Assembly: GCA_963974265.1 (NCBI GenBank)
Contig: CAXBDR010000128.1
Location: 1-12,413 of the forward strand
Source of the DNA: CAISIP01 sp963974265
GTDB lineage: Bacteria > Pseudomonadota > Gammaproteobacteria > Burkholderiales > Burkholderiaceae_C
DNA: 12,413 bases
Direction of reading: 5' to 3'
In this document: one piece after another, positions 6,290 through 12,413 of the stretch
How positions within the stretch are numbered: the first letter of the stretch is position 1
Layout of the letters: the number at the start of each line of letters is the position of its first letter
Notes under the pieces: model-generated
Databases searched by the model: none
The model's input: the letters and a program-made list of their open reading frames with translations, nothing else
Told to the model about the DNA's origin: nothing
Position numbers and translations under genes: made by a program

Positions 6290-8694
6290 TCACGGCCGGC
6301 TACAACGTCCTGATCGAGGCCTTGATCGAGGCTGTCTGGCTGGTGGATCCGGTCAGCCTGCGCATCGTGTCGGTCAACCAGGCCGCCATCGCGCTGGCCG
6401 GTGTGTCGCGCGAAGACCTGCAAGGACAACTTGCCATCGAATTGACGGCGACGCCGGAAGACCAATGCTTCTGGGAGGATGTCGCGGCCGGACTCAGCCA
6501 TGAGATCCATTCGGAAACCCTGCTGCGTACGGGCGACGGTGTGGCGATTCCGGTCGATCGCAGGGTCAGTCGCATCTGGATCGATGCGGCGACGCCGCTG
6601 TACCTGGTCTGTCTGCAGGACCTGCGCCAGCAGCGGCGAACCGAGGTCGAACTCGAGCGCCTGGTGGCGGAACTGCGCGCGACGCTGGAGTCGACGGCCG
6701 ACGGCATCATGGCCAGCGACCGCGATGGCCGCGTGCGCAACTACAACCGTCGCTTCGCGGAGATCTGGGACCTGCCCGAGGCCCTGATGGTGCGACGCAA
6801 CGACCCGGCCCTGTTCGCGCACATGGCGCAGGCCGTGGTCGACAGCGACGCGTACCAGGCGCGGCTGGCCGAGATCGCCGCGTCGCCGCTGCTCGAGGCC
6901 GACGACGAACTCGTTTTGCGATCCGGTCGCATCATCGAGCGCCGCTCGTTGCCGCAGTACCACCGCGGGGACGCCAGCGGCCGGGTGTTTGCATTTCGCG
7001 ACATCACGCAGCGGGTGGACAGCCAGGGCCGGTTGCGCCTGGCAGCAAAGGTATTCGAATCGAGCCTGGACGCGATCTTCATCACCGGGGCCGATTTCCG
7101 GCTGCTGGCGGCCAATCCCAGTTGCGAACGCCTGACCGGCATCGCGCAAGCCTCGCTGCTGGGTGGCTCGGCGAGGCAGTTTTTCCACGATCCGCACGAC
7201 CAGGGCTTTTTCGCCCGCATCGAGCAGCATCTGCAGGCCGAAGGCTTCTGGGAAGGCGAGGCCCAGCGACGCAATGCCGGTCGTCCCGCACAGACGGTGC
7301 AGGTATCGTGGGTGTTGCTGCGCGACGAGCACGGGCAGCCGGTGAACAGCATCTGCTTCTTCAAGGACCTGAGCGAGAAATACGCGGCGCAGCAACGGAT
7401 CGAGACACTGGCCTACCGTGACGTCTTGACCGGCCTGCCAAACCGCCTTTTGCTCACGCAAAGGGTGGACTTCGCGTTGCGCATGGCCGAGCGCAGCGGC
7501 GGCCAGTTTGCGGTGTTCTTCCTCGATCTGGACCGATTCAAGAACATCAACGATTCGATGGGACATGCCTTCGGCGACCGGGTGCTGGTCGAGGTCGCCG
7601 CACGCATCGACGCCTGCCTGCGCGATGTCGACACCTTGTGCCGGCTCGGCGGCGACGAATTCGTCGTGTTCCTGCAGGAGGCCGACGCCGCGGGCGCCGA
7701 GGCCTGCGCGCAACGCGTGCTGCTGGCGATGGCCGACCCCTTTGTTCTCGACGGCATGAACTTCTCGGTCGGTTGCAGCATTGGCGTGGCGCTGTATCCC
7801 GACGACGGCAAGACGCTCGATGACCTGATCCAGTTCGCCGATACCGCCATGTACCGGGTCAAGGAGCGGGGTCGCGGCAGCTTCCGCTTCTACCAGCCGC
7901 AGATGAACGTCGACGTGTTATCGCGCATCAAGATGGACCATGCGATGCGCCAGGGCCTGCAACAGGGCCGCTTCAGCGTGCATTTCCAGCCCCAGGTGGC
8001 TTTGGAAGGCGGCCGGATGATCGGGGCGGAAGCGCTGGCGCGCTGGAACGACGAGGAGTTCGGTGCCGTGGCACCCACGACCTTCATCCTGCTGGCCGAG
8101 GAAACCGGCTTCATCATCTCGATCGGCAACTGGGTGCTGGAGCAGGCCGTGCGGCAGGCTGCGGCATGGCAACATGCCGGCCGCCCGATCCGGGTGTCGG
8201 TCAACGTGTCGGCGCTGCAGTTCCAGCAGGCGGACTTCGTGTCCATGGTCGATACGGCGTTGCAGGAGGCCGGGTTGTCCGCAAAGCTGCTGGAACTCGA
8301 GCTCACCGAATCCATCCTGCTGCGCGATGCCGACGAGGCACTGGATCGCCTGCATGCGCTCGCGCGCATCGGTGTGACGATGTCGATCGACGATTTTGGT
8401 ACCGGGTACTCGAGCCTGTCCTACCTCAAGCGTTTCCCGATCTCGCGACTCAAGATCGATCGATCCTTCGTGACCGGCCTGCCGCAGGACGACAGCGATC
8501 GCGCCATCGTCAGCGCGACCATCGGCATGGCACGCGCCCTCGGGCTCGACGTGGTCGCCGAGGGAGTCGAGACGCAGGCCCAGGCGGATTGCCTGCGCGA
8601 ACTCGACTGCGCGGCATTCCAGGGATTTCTGTGTTCACCCGCGGTGCCGGCGGAGCAATTCGAACGCCTGATGGACACGCTGCGGGACGGCTGA
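6286..8694 (+). CDS. PAS-PAS-PAS-GGDEF-EAL cyclic-di-GMP synthase/phosphodiesterase
   Basis: This 802-residue protein lacks membrane segments and is probably a cytosolic sensor. PAS-like domains fall at about 8-120, 129-245 and 253-370; no ligand-defining residues are obvious. The GGDEF domain (about 372-535) has LAYRDVLTGLPNR at its start and an intact GGDEF at 455-459. An RxxD inhibitory site (RDVD, 446-449) sits five residues before it, the canonical spacing for product binding. The EAL domain (about 545-795) keeps EAL at 582-584, NVSALQF, ELTES, DDFGTGYSSL (from D702), LKIDRSF, EGVET (759-763) and QGFLCSP. Both activities therefore look possible, and the PAS domains may set the balance. 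The start is GTG with GGAGAG (6272-6277) eight bases before it, overlapping the HD-GYP stop as GTGA. It likely forms an operon with that gene. Confidence 0.95.
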   Translation: MITAGYNVLIEALIEAVWLVDPVSLRIVSVNQAAIALAGVSREDLQGQLAIELTATPEDQCFWEDVAAGLSHEIHSETLLRTGDGVAIPVDRRVSRIWIDAATPLYLVCLQDLRQQRRTEVELERLVAELRATLESTADGIMASDRDGRVRNYNRRFAEIWDLPEALMVRRNDPALFAHMAQAVVDSDAYQARLAEIAASPLLEADDELVLRSGRIIERRSLPQYHRGDASGRVFAFRDITQRVDSQGRLRLAAKVFESSLDAIFITGADFRLLAANPSCERLTGIAQASLLGGSARQFFHDPHDQGFFARIEQHLQAEGFWEGEAQRRNAGRPAQTVQVSWVLLRDEHGQPVNSICFFKDLSEKYAAQQRIETLAYRDVLTGLPNRLLLTQRVDFALRMAERSGGQFAVFFLDLDRFKNINDSMGHAFGDRVLVEVAARIDACLRDVDTLCRLGGDEFVVFLQEADAAGAEACAQRVLLAMADPFVLDGMNFSVGCSIGVALYPDDGKTLDDLIQFADTAMYRVKERGRGSFRFYQPQMNVDVLSRIKMDHAMRQGLQQGRFSVHFQPQVALEGGRMIGAEALARWNDEEFGAVAPTTFILLAEETGFIISIGNWVLEQAVRQAAAWQHAGRPIRVSVNVSALQFQQADFVSMVDTALQEAGLSAKLLELELTESILLRDADEALDRLHALARIGVTMSIDDFGTGYSSLSYLKRFPISRLKIDRSFVTGLPQDDSDRAIVSATIGMARALGLDVVAEGVETQAQADCLRELDCAAFQGFLCSPAVPAEQFERLMDTLRDG

Positions 8695-8701
8695 GCCGCC
8701 T

Positions 8702-8738
8702 CGGCGCAGCACCGGGTGTGGCCCGCGACGCAGCGCCG
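8702..8738. terminator. GC-rich hairpin between convergent genes, possible bidirectional terminator
   Basis: In the 53 bases between the stops of the GGDEF-EAL gene and the CoA ligase gene, CGGCGC (8702-8707) can pair with GCGCCG (8733-8738). Inside it, CGGG (8713-8716) can pair with CCCG (8722-8725). There is no T-tract on either side, so this is not a classical intrinsic terminator. Its place between converging genes is the main reason to list it. Confidence 0.3.
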
Positions 8739-8747
8739 TGCGGATGA

Positions 8748-10289
8748 CTACGACCCCAGGCCGAGCTTGGCCGCCAGCCCGATACGCTGCAGCTTGCCGG
8801 TAGCGCCCTTGGGAATCTCGGTCAGGATCAGGATCCGGCGCGGTACCTTGAAGTCGGCCACGCGGCTGGCCACGAAGGCGCGCAGGCCGGTTTCGTTGGC
8901 CGGTTGTGCCGACTCGCGCAGCACGACGGCAGCGGCCACCTCTTCACCGAGCTTGGGGTGCGGCATCGCGAAGGTCACGGCCTGGGCCACGGCCGGATGG
9001 TCCATCAGCACTTCGTCGATCTCGCGCGGCGAGATCTTCTCGCCGCCGCGGTTGATGATCTCCTTGAGCCGGCCGGTGAGGGTGAGGTATCCATCGGCAT
9101 CGAGCACGCCCTGGTCTCCGGTGCGGAACCATCCGTCGACAAAGGCTTCGGCATTCGCCGTCGGATTGTTTTCGTAACCCGCGGTCACGTTGTCGCCTCG
9201 GATCACGACCTCGCCGACCTGGCCGCTGGCCAGTCGTCGTCCGTTCTCGTCCATGATGGCGATCTGCGGGCCGGCGGCTGGACCGACCGAGCCGGGAATG
9301 CGCCGACCCGGTGGCAAGGGGCTGCTGGCCATCTGGTGCGTGGCCTCGGTCATGCCGTAGGACTCGATCAACGGAGCGGCGAACACCTGCTCCAGTTCAG
9401 CGATCACCTGCGGCGGCATCGACGACGACGAGGAGCGCAGAAAACGCAGCGGATGATCGCGGATCACGTCGCGGTTGTGCGGTGCCCGCGACAGGATGGC
9501 CTGGTGCATGGTAGGCACCGCCGTGTACCAGGTCGCACGGCTCTCGCGCAGCCAGCCGAAGAATCGCAGCGCATGGAATCCGGGTGTGCAGAAGATCCGG
9601 CTGCCGACGGACAGGGGCGCCAGCAGCCCGGCGATCAGGCCGTGGATGTGGAACATCGGCATCACGTGCAGGCCGCAATCCGATGGCGCCAGCCGCAGCG
9701 TGTGGCTGATGTTGCGCGCCGAGGCGCACAGGTTGCCGTGGCTCAGTGGCACGATCTTGGGCCGCGATGTCGTGCCCGAGGTGTGCAGGATCAGCGCCAC
9801 GTCTGCGGCACTGGCGGGTGCATCGCCGGTCGTCGCGCCGTGGCTGGACGGCGGCTCGCTGGCGGCATGCAAGGTGAAGGTTCCGGCCGGCGCGGCAGGG
9901 TCGGCCGGCAGTTCGAGCACGAGCATGCCCAGCTCGCGTGCGGCCGCGATGGCCGCACTGTCGCTTCCCTGCGCGACGATCAGTGCCTTGGCACCCAGGT
10001 CCGACAGGTAGAACGCGAACTCCTCGGCCCGATACGCTGCATTGAGCGGCGCGGCCGTGCATGCGGCGGCCACGGCGACGAAGGCACAGGCCATCTCGGG
10101 TCCGTTCTCCAGCACCAGGGCGACACGATCGGTGCGCGCCAGGCCATGCGCACGCAGCAGTTGCGTGGTGCGCTGCACCTGTTGCCCGAGTGCGCCGTAG
10201 GGCAGCGGTTCGCGCGCGGGCGCCATCAGGGCAACGGCCTCGGGCGGCTGGGCCGCGATCATCTCGGGCAGGGTGGCGAAACGGGTCAT
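8748..10289 (-). CDS. AMP-forming acyl-CoA synthetase, AAE3/Pcs60 (oxalate-CoA ligase)-like
   Basis: This 513-residue ANL-superfamily enzyme activates a carboxylate with ATP and then loads it on CoA. Motifs in order are the P-loop HTSGTTSRPK (169-178), PMFHIHGL (211-218), ATWYTAVPT (252-260), YGMTEATH (311-318), FRTGD (388-392), the hinge GRLKEIINRGGEKISP (406-421) and the catalytic Lys K499 in ATGKLQR. The blocks SGTTSRPK-VPLSH, ATWYTAVPT, GMTEATH and INRGGEKISP closely match plant AAE3 and yeast Pcs60, which are oxalyl-CoA synthetases. The residue after the P-loop Lys is Ile (I179) rather than the common Gly; the yeast enzyme, as I recall it, also lacks Gly there. The start (complement of 10287-10289) overlaps the stop of the reductase gene as ATGA, so translation is probably coupled. 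It is the last gene of the three-gene operon. Oxalate as substrate is inferred; other small or medium acids remain possible. Confidence 0.9.
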   Translation of the reverse strand: MTRFATLPEMIAAQPPEAVALMAPAREPLPYGALGQQVQRTTQLLRAHGLARTDRVALVLENGPEMACAFVAVAAACTAAPLNAAYRAEEFAFYLSDLGAKALIVAQGSDSAAIAAARELGMLVLELPADPAAPAGTFTLHAASEPPSSHGATTGDAPASAADVALILHTSGTTSRPKIVPLSHGNLCASARNISHTLRLAPSDCGLHVMPMFHIHGLIAGLLAPLSVGSRIFCTPGFHALRFFGWLRESRATWYTAVPTMHQAILSRAPHNRDVIRDHPLRFLRSSSSSMPPQVIAELEQVFAAPLIESYGMTEATHQMASSPLPPGRRIPGSVGPAAGPQIAIMDENGRRLASGQVGEVVIRGDNVTAGYENNPTANAEAFVDGWFRTGDQGVLDADGYLTLTGRLKEIINRGGEKISPREIDEVLMDHPAVAQAVTFAMPHPKLGEEVAAAVVLRESAQPANETGLRAFVASRVADFKVPRRILILTEIPKGATGKLQRIGLAAKLGLGS

Positions 10290-11308
10290 GGTCGGTTCCG
10301 GGTGGTCGACGCGACCGACAGTCGCGCCTGGTGTTGTTGCAGCGTGCGCGCCAGCAGGCTGGCCAGCGCCCAGACCGCGTCGATCGAAGGGGTCGGTGTC
10401 TGCGTGATGCGGCCGAGTTCCGCGACCGCGCCGACCAGCGCCTGGAGTTCCAGCGGGCGTCCCTGCTCGACGTCCTGCAGCATCGAGGTCTTGTGCTGGC
10501 CGACCGCCTGCGCACCGGCGATGCGCTTGTCCAGGCTGACCTTGAACCGCACGCCGAGCTTCTCGCCGATGGCCTGGGCCTCGGTCATCATGCCCGCAGC
10601 CAGTGCGCGGGTCGGCCCGAACAGGCAGATGTCCTCGAGCGTGGCATGGGTCAGGGCGCTGATCGGGTTGAAGCTGAGGTTGCCCCAGACCTTGAGCCAG
10701 ATCTCGGAGCGGATGTCGCTGGTGACCGGGGCCCGCAGGCCGGCCGCCATGAACACCTCGCTGATGGCCCGTACCGACGGCGTGTCGCTGCCGTCCGGTT
10801 CGCCCAGGCTGAACCGGTTGCCCTCGATCACCCGGATCACGCCGGGACGCATCACTTCGCAGGCCGGGTAGACGACGCTGCCGATGATGCGTTCGGCCGG
10901 CACATGGCGGGCGATGCTGCCGTCGGGGTCGAGGCAGTGCAGCGTCGTGCCGTGCCAGGGGCCGGCCAGGCCGTGGAAATACCACCACGGGATGCCGTTT
11001 TGCATCGTCACGATGCGTGTGCCGGATTCCAGCAGCGGCGACAGCAGCGGCGCCACATCGGCCACCTGGTGCGCCTTCATGGCCAGCACCACGACCTCCT
11101 GCGGACCGGCCTCGGCCAGGGTGTCGGTCGCGCAAGCCGGCCGGGTCACCTGCTGCACACCCGCTTCGTCGATGAGTGCCAGTCCGTCGCTGCGGATCGC
11201 CTGCAGGTGGGCGCCACGCGCGATCAGGCTGACCGTGTTGCCGGCCAGCGCCAGGCGCGCGCCCAGCATGCCGCCGATCGCTCCGGCTCCGACCACGCAG
11301 ATTCGCAT
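10286..11308 (-). CDS. Ketopantoate reductase (PanE/ApbA) family protein, possible oxalyl-CoA reductase
   Basis: This 340-residue protein belongs to the 2-dehydropantoate 2-reductase family. The N-terminal NADPH-binding Rossmann domain starts with VVGAGAIGGMLGARL (GAGAIG at 7-12). The family Lys is K206 in SEIWLKVWGNLSFN, with N210/N214 nearby. The C-terminal helical domain has the signature KTSMLQDVEQGRPLELQALVG (273-293), which includes the substrate-binding Glu region. The insert NGIPWWYFHGLAGPWHG (104-120) is typical of a subfamily often not involved in pantothenate synthesis. The start has a good ribosome binding site, AAAGGA (complement of 11318-11323), nine bases upstream. It sits between a permease gene and a CoA ligase gene, both in the same direction; no pantothenate gene is near. 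PanE2 of Methylobacterium extorquens, a member of this family, is reported to reduce oxalyl-CoA to glyoxylate, which would fit the neighbouring ligase. Authentic ketopantoate reductase remains the alternative. Confidence 0.88.
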   Translation of the reverse strand: MRICVVGAGAIGGMLGARLALAGNTVSLIARGAHLQAIRSDGLALIDEAGVQQVTRPACATDTLAEAGPQEVVVLAMKAHQVADVAPLLSPLLESGTRIVTMQNGIPWWYFHGLAGPWHGTTLHCLDPDGSIARHVPAERIIGSVVYPACEVMRPGVIRVIEGNRFSLGEPDGSDTPSVRAISEVFMAAGLRAPVTSDIRSEIWLKVWGNLSFNPISALTHATLEDICLFGPTRALAAGMMTEAQAIGEKLGVRFKVSLDKRIAGAQAVGQHKTSMLQDVEQGRPLELQALVGAVAELGRITQTPTPSIDAVWALASLLARTLQQHQARLSVASTTRNRP

Positions 11309-11328
11309 GTTCCGTCGTCCTTTCAGGT

Positions 11329-12129
11329 TCAGCGCAGGATGAAATACGCAGCCAGAGCGTACAGCACCAGCGCGAACACCCGCTTGAGCGGCGCCACGTC
11401 GATGCTGTGGGCGACCCGGGCGCCCAGGGGCGCGGTCACGATGCTGGCCGCCGACAACACCAGGAATCCCGGCCAGTACAGGTAGCCGAGCGCTCCGGCC
11501 GGCATGTCCGGCAGGCTCCAGCCGGCCACCAGGTACCCGATCGAGCCGGCCAGTGCAATCGGGAAGCCCAGTGCCGCCGATGTGGCCACCGCCTGGTGGA
11601 TGACGACATTGCACCAGGTCATGAACGGCACGGACACGAACGCACCACCGGCGCCGACCAGGGAGGACATCAGGCCGATCAGGTTGCCGACACCGAACAT
11701 GCCGGGCGTGCCCGGCAACGTGCGCGAAGGCGTGGGTTTGCGGTTGAGCACCAGTTGCGTGGCCGAGAAGGCGACGAAGCCGGCGAACAGGTAGCCCAGC
11801 AGTCGTGCCGGCATCGCGGCGGCGAGTTGCGCCCCGACGAAGGATCCGAGCACGATGCCCGGCGCCAGCACCCGCACGATGGGCCAGCGCACGGCACCGC
11901 GCCGGTGATGGGCGCGCACCGACGCCAGCGACGTGAAGCAGATCGTGGCCAGCGACGTGGCCACCGCCATCTTGATCACATGTTCGGGCGGGTAGTTGCG
12001 CGTGCTCAGGATGAAGGTCAGGAACGGCACCATCATCATGCCTCCGCCCAGTCCCAGCAGCCCGGCCAGGAAGCCGGTGCACAACCCCAGCAGCGCCAGT
12101 TCGAGAATCAGGGTGAGGGAGAAATCCAC
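11329..12129 (-). CDS. TauE/SafE-family anion permease
   Basis: This 266-residue, very hydrophobic inner-membrane protein has about seven to eight predicted membrane segments. It shows the family's internal duplication. LLGLGGGMMMVPFL (24-37) is echoed by LVGAGGAFVSVPFM (157-170), and the following MAVATSLATICFTSLAS (54-70) by QAVATSAALGFPIALAG (179-195). Members move sulfite, sulfonates, sulfoacetate or other organic anions, and the direction is often unclear. It is the first gene of the minus-strand operon, 20 bases before the reductase gene. The substrate is probably linked to the carboxylic acid handled by its partners, but this is inference. The start is GTG (complement of 12127-12129). 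It has no Shine-Dalgarno: the upstream stretch is pyrimidine-rich. No in-frame ATG or GTG offers a better N-terminus nearby. Confidence 0.92.
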   Translation of the reverse strand: MDFSLTLILELALLGLCTGFLAGLLGLGGGMMMVPFLTFILSTRNYPPEHVIKMAVATSLATICFTSLASVRAHHRRGAVRWPIVRVLAPGIVLGSFVGAQLAAAMPARLLGYLFAGFVAFSATQLVLNRKPTPSRTLPGTPGMFGVGNLIGLMSSLVGAGGAFVSVPFMTWCNVVIHQAVATSAALGFPIALAGSIGYLVAGWSLPDMPAGALGYLYWPGFLVLSAASIVTAPLGARVAHSIDVAPLKRVFALVLYALAAYFILR

Positions 12130-12167
12130 GGGAGAAGAAGGTGCCTGCAGGGGCCACCGAGCCGCAT

Positions 12168-12185
12168 CCTGAACCGGGGTTCAGG
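12168..12185. promoter_or_regulatory. Perfect 8+8 inverted repeat, candidate operator
   Basis: CCTGAACC and GGTTCAGG are exact inverted copies separated by GG. The repeat lies 39 bases before the permease GTG start and downstream of the candidate promoter. It has no T-tract on either side, so a terminator is unlikely. Such a short-spaced palindrome is typical of a binding site for a dimeric repressor. The regulator is not in the window. An RNA hairpin in the 5' leader is the alternative. Confidence 0.5.
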
Positions 12186-12226
12186 TGGGCGAGGTCAGCG
12201 TTGGCGTCGGGTTCATCTGACGCGAG

Positions 12227-12255
12227 ATGATCACACCAGCCAGGCGATGTTCCAA
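12227..12255 (-). promoter_or_regulatory. Candidate sigma-70 promoter of the permease operon
   Basis: On the minus strand, TTGGAA (complement of 12250-12255) and GATCAT (complement of 12227-12232) are 17 bases apart. TGT lies directly before the -10 box as an extended -10. Each hexamer matches the consensus at four of six positions. The expected transcript start is near 12220, about 90 bases before the GTG. This is a plausible match only. Confidence 0.3.
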
Positions 12256-12377
12256 GCCCGAGCTACGAGAGCATTGGTTCAAGGAATTAAAAGCCCGATG
12301 GGCACTGCAGACGTGTCCATTGTAGGCGGACGGCATGGACCGTGAAGCGAATAGACCCACGGCATGCAGGTCTGTGT

Positions 12378-12413
12378 TCAGATCAGCTGGCCGTCTTCGC
12401 CCAGCGCCCGATC
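12378..12413 (-). CDS. Possible C-terminal end of an unidentified minus-strand gene
   Basis: From the right edge a minus-strand frame reads DRALGEDGQLI and then TGA (complement of 12378-12380). The composition is protein-like, but 11 codons are too few to recognise a family or exclude chance. If real, this gene would lie upstream of the permease operon in the same direction. Confidence 0.3.
   Translation of the reverse strand, partial: DRALGEDGQLI

Larger units (their letters stand above)
12130..12377. other. Intergenic/upstream region of the permease-reductase-ligase operon
   Basis: No protein-coding gene is supported in these 248 bases. The region is less GC-rich than the genes around it. 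It holds an inverted repeat and a candidate minus-strand promoter, both listed separately. A weak GCCC-ATC-GGGC hairpin followed by TTTT on the minus strand (complement of about 12287-12301) could be a poor terminator for a gene entering from the right edge. Confidence 0.5.

Noticed and set aside
6238..7713. A 491-codon minus-strand frame opposite the PAS-GGDEF-EAL gene
   Set aside because: It is a shadow of a gene with clear domains; no motif is recognisable in it.
8904..10871. A 655-codon open frame on the plus strand opposite the CoA ligase and reductase genes
   Set aside because: It is the antisense of two well-recognised genes, its product is His/Arg/Gly-rich without family motifs, and long antisense frames are expected in GC-rich DNA.
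8748..11135. A 795-codon version of the CoA ligase
   Set aside because: The extra N-terminal part overlaps the reductase gene out of frame; the ATG at 10289 gives the normal family length and an ATGA overlap.
10286..12157. A 623-codon continuous frame suggesting a fusion ahead of the reductase
   Set aside because: The upstream half is the permease gene read in the wrong frame. The true reductase start at 11308 has a good ribosome binding site and begins with the Rossmann motif.

Overview
The window is a GC-rich, gene-dense bacterial chromosomal segment. The phaC-phaA-phaB order, the close resemblance of the Pha proteins to the Cupriavidus necator type, the DUF3391-containing HD-GYP protein and the style of the PIG-L-type protein all suggest a betaproteobacterium of the order Burkholderiales, possibly Alcaligenaceae-like. 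That placement is inference. I see no tRNA, rRNA, insertion sequence, phage gene or CRISPR array.

Layout, left to right. (1) Positions 2-2432, plus strand: the end of a class I PHA synthase gene (phaC), then complete phaA (thiolase) and phaB (acetoacetyl-CoA reductase), closed by a clear intrinsic terminator. Together they turn acetyl-CoA into polyhydroxybutyrate. (2) Positions 2586-3447, plus strand: a PIG-L/LmbE-type deacetylase gene broken by an apparent one-base insertion near 3102. (3) Positions 3416-4758, minus strand: a nu/YfcG-like glutathione S-transferase, translationally coupled to a kappa-class/2-hydroxychromene-2-carboxylate isomerase-like protein. The second gene runs 32 bases into the broken PIG-L gene from the other side. 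(4) Positions 4878-8694, plus strand: a cyclic-di-GMP module. A possible 21-codon leader overlaps an HD-GYP phosphodiesterase, which overlaps a PAS-PAS-PAS-GGDEF-EAL protein whose synthase and hydrolase motifs both look intact. (5) Positions 8748-12129, minus strand: a three-gene operon, read right to left, of a TauE/SafE-type permease, a ketopantoate-reductase-family enzyme and an AMP-forming CoA ligase of the AAE3/Pcs60 (oxalate-CoA ligase) type. (6) Positions 12130-12413: an upstream region with a perfect 8+8 inverted repeat and a candidate promoter, and at the very edge what may be the last codons of another minus-strand gene.

The most interesting reading is region 5. If the ligase makes oxalyl-CoA and the PanE-like enzyme reduces it to glyoxylate, as PanE2 is reported to do in Methylobacterium extorquens, the operon would be a compact ATP-dependent oxalate assimilation cassette with its own permease and possibly its own operator. 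This is a hypothesis from family resemblance and gene order, not something the sequence proves. Region 4 is a second point of interest: a synthase/hydrolase fusion and a second type of hydrolase made from one overlapping transcript.
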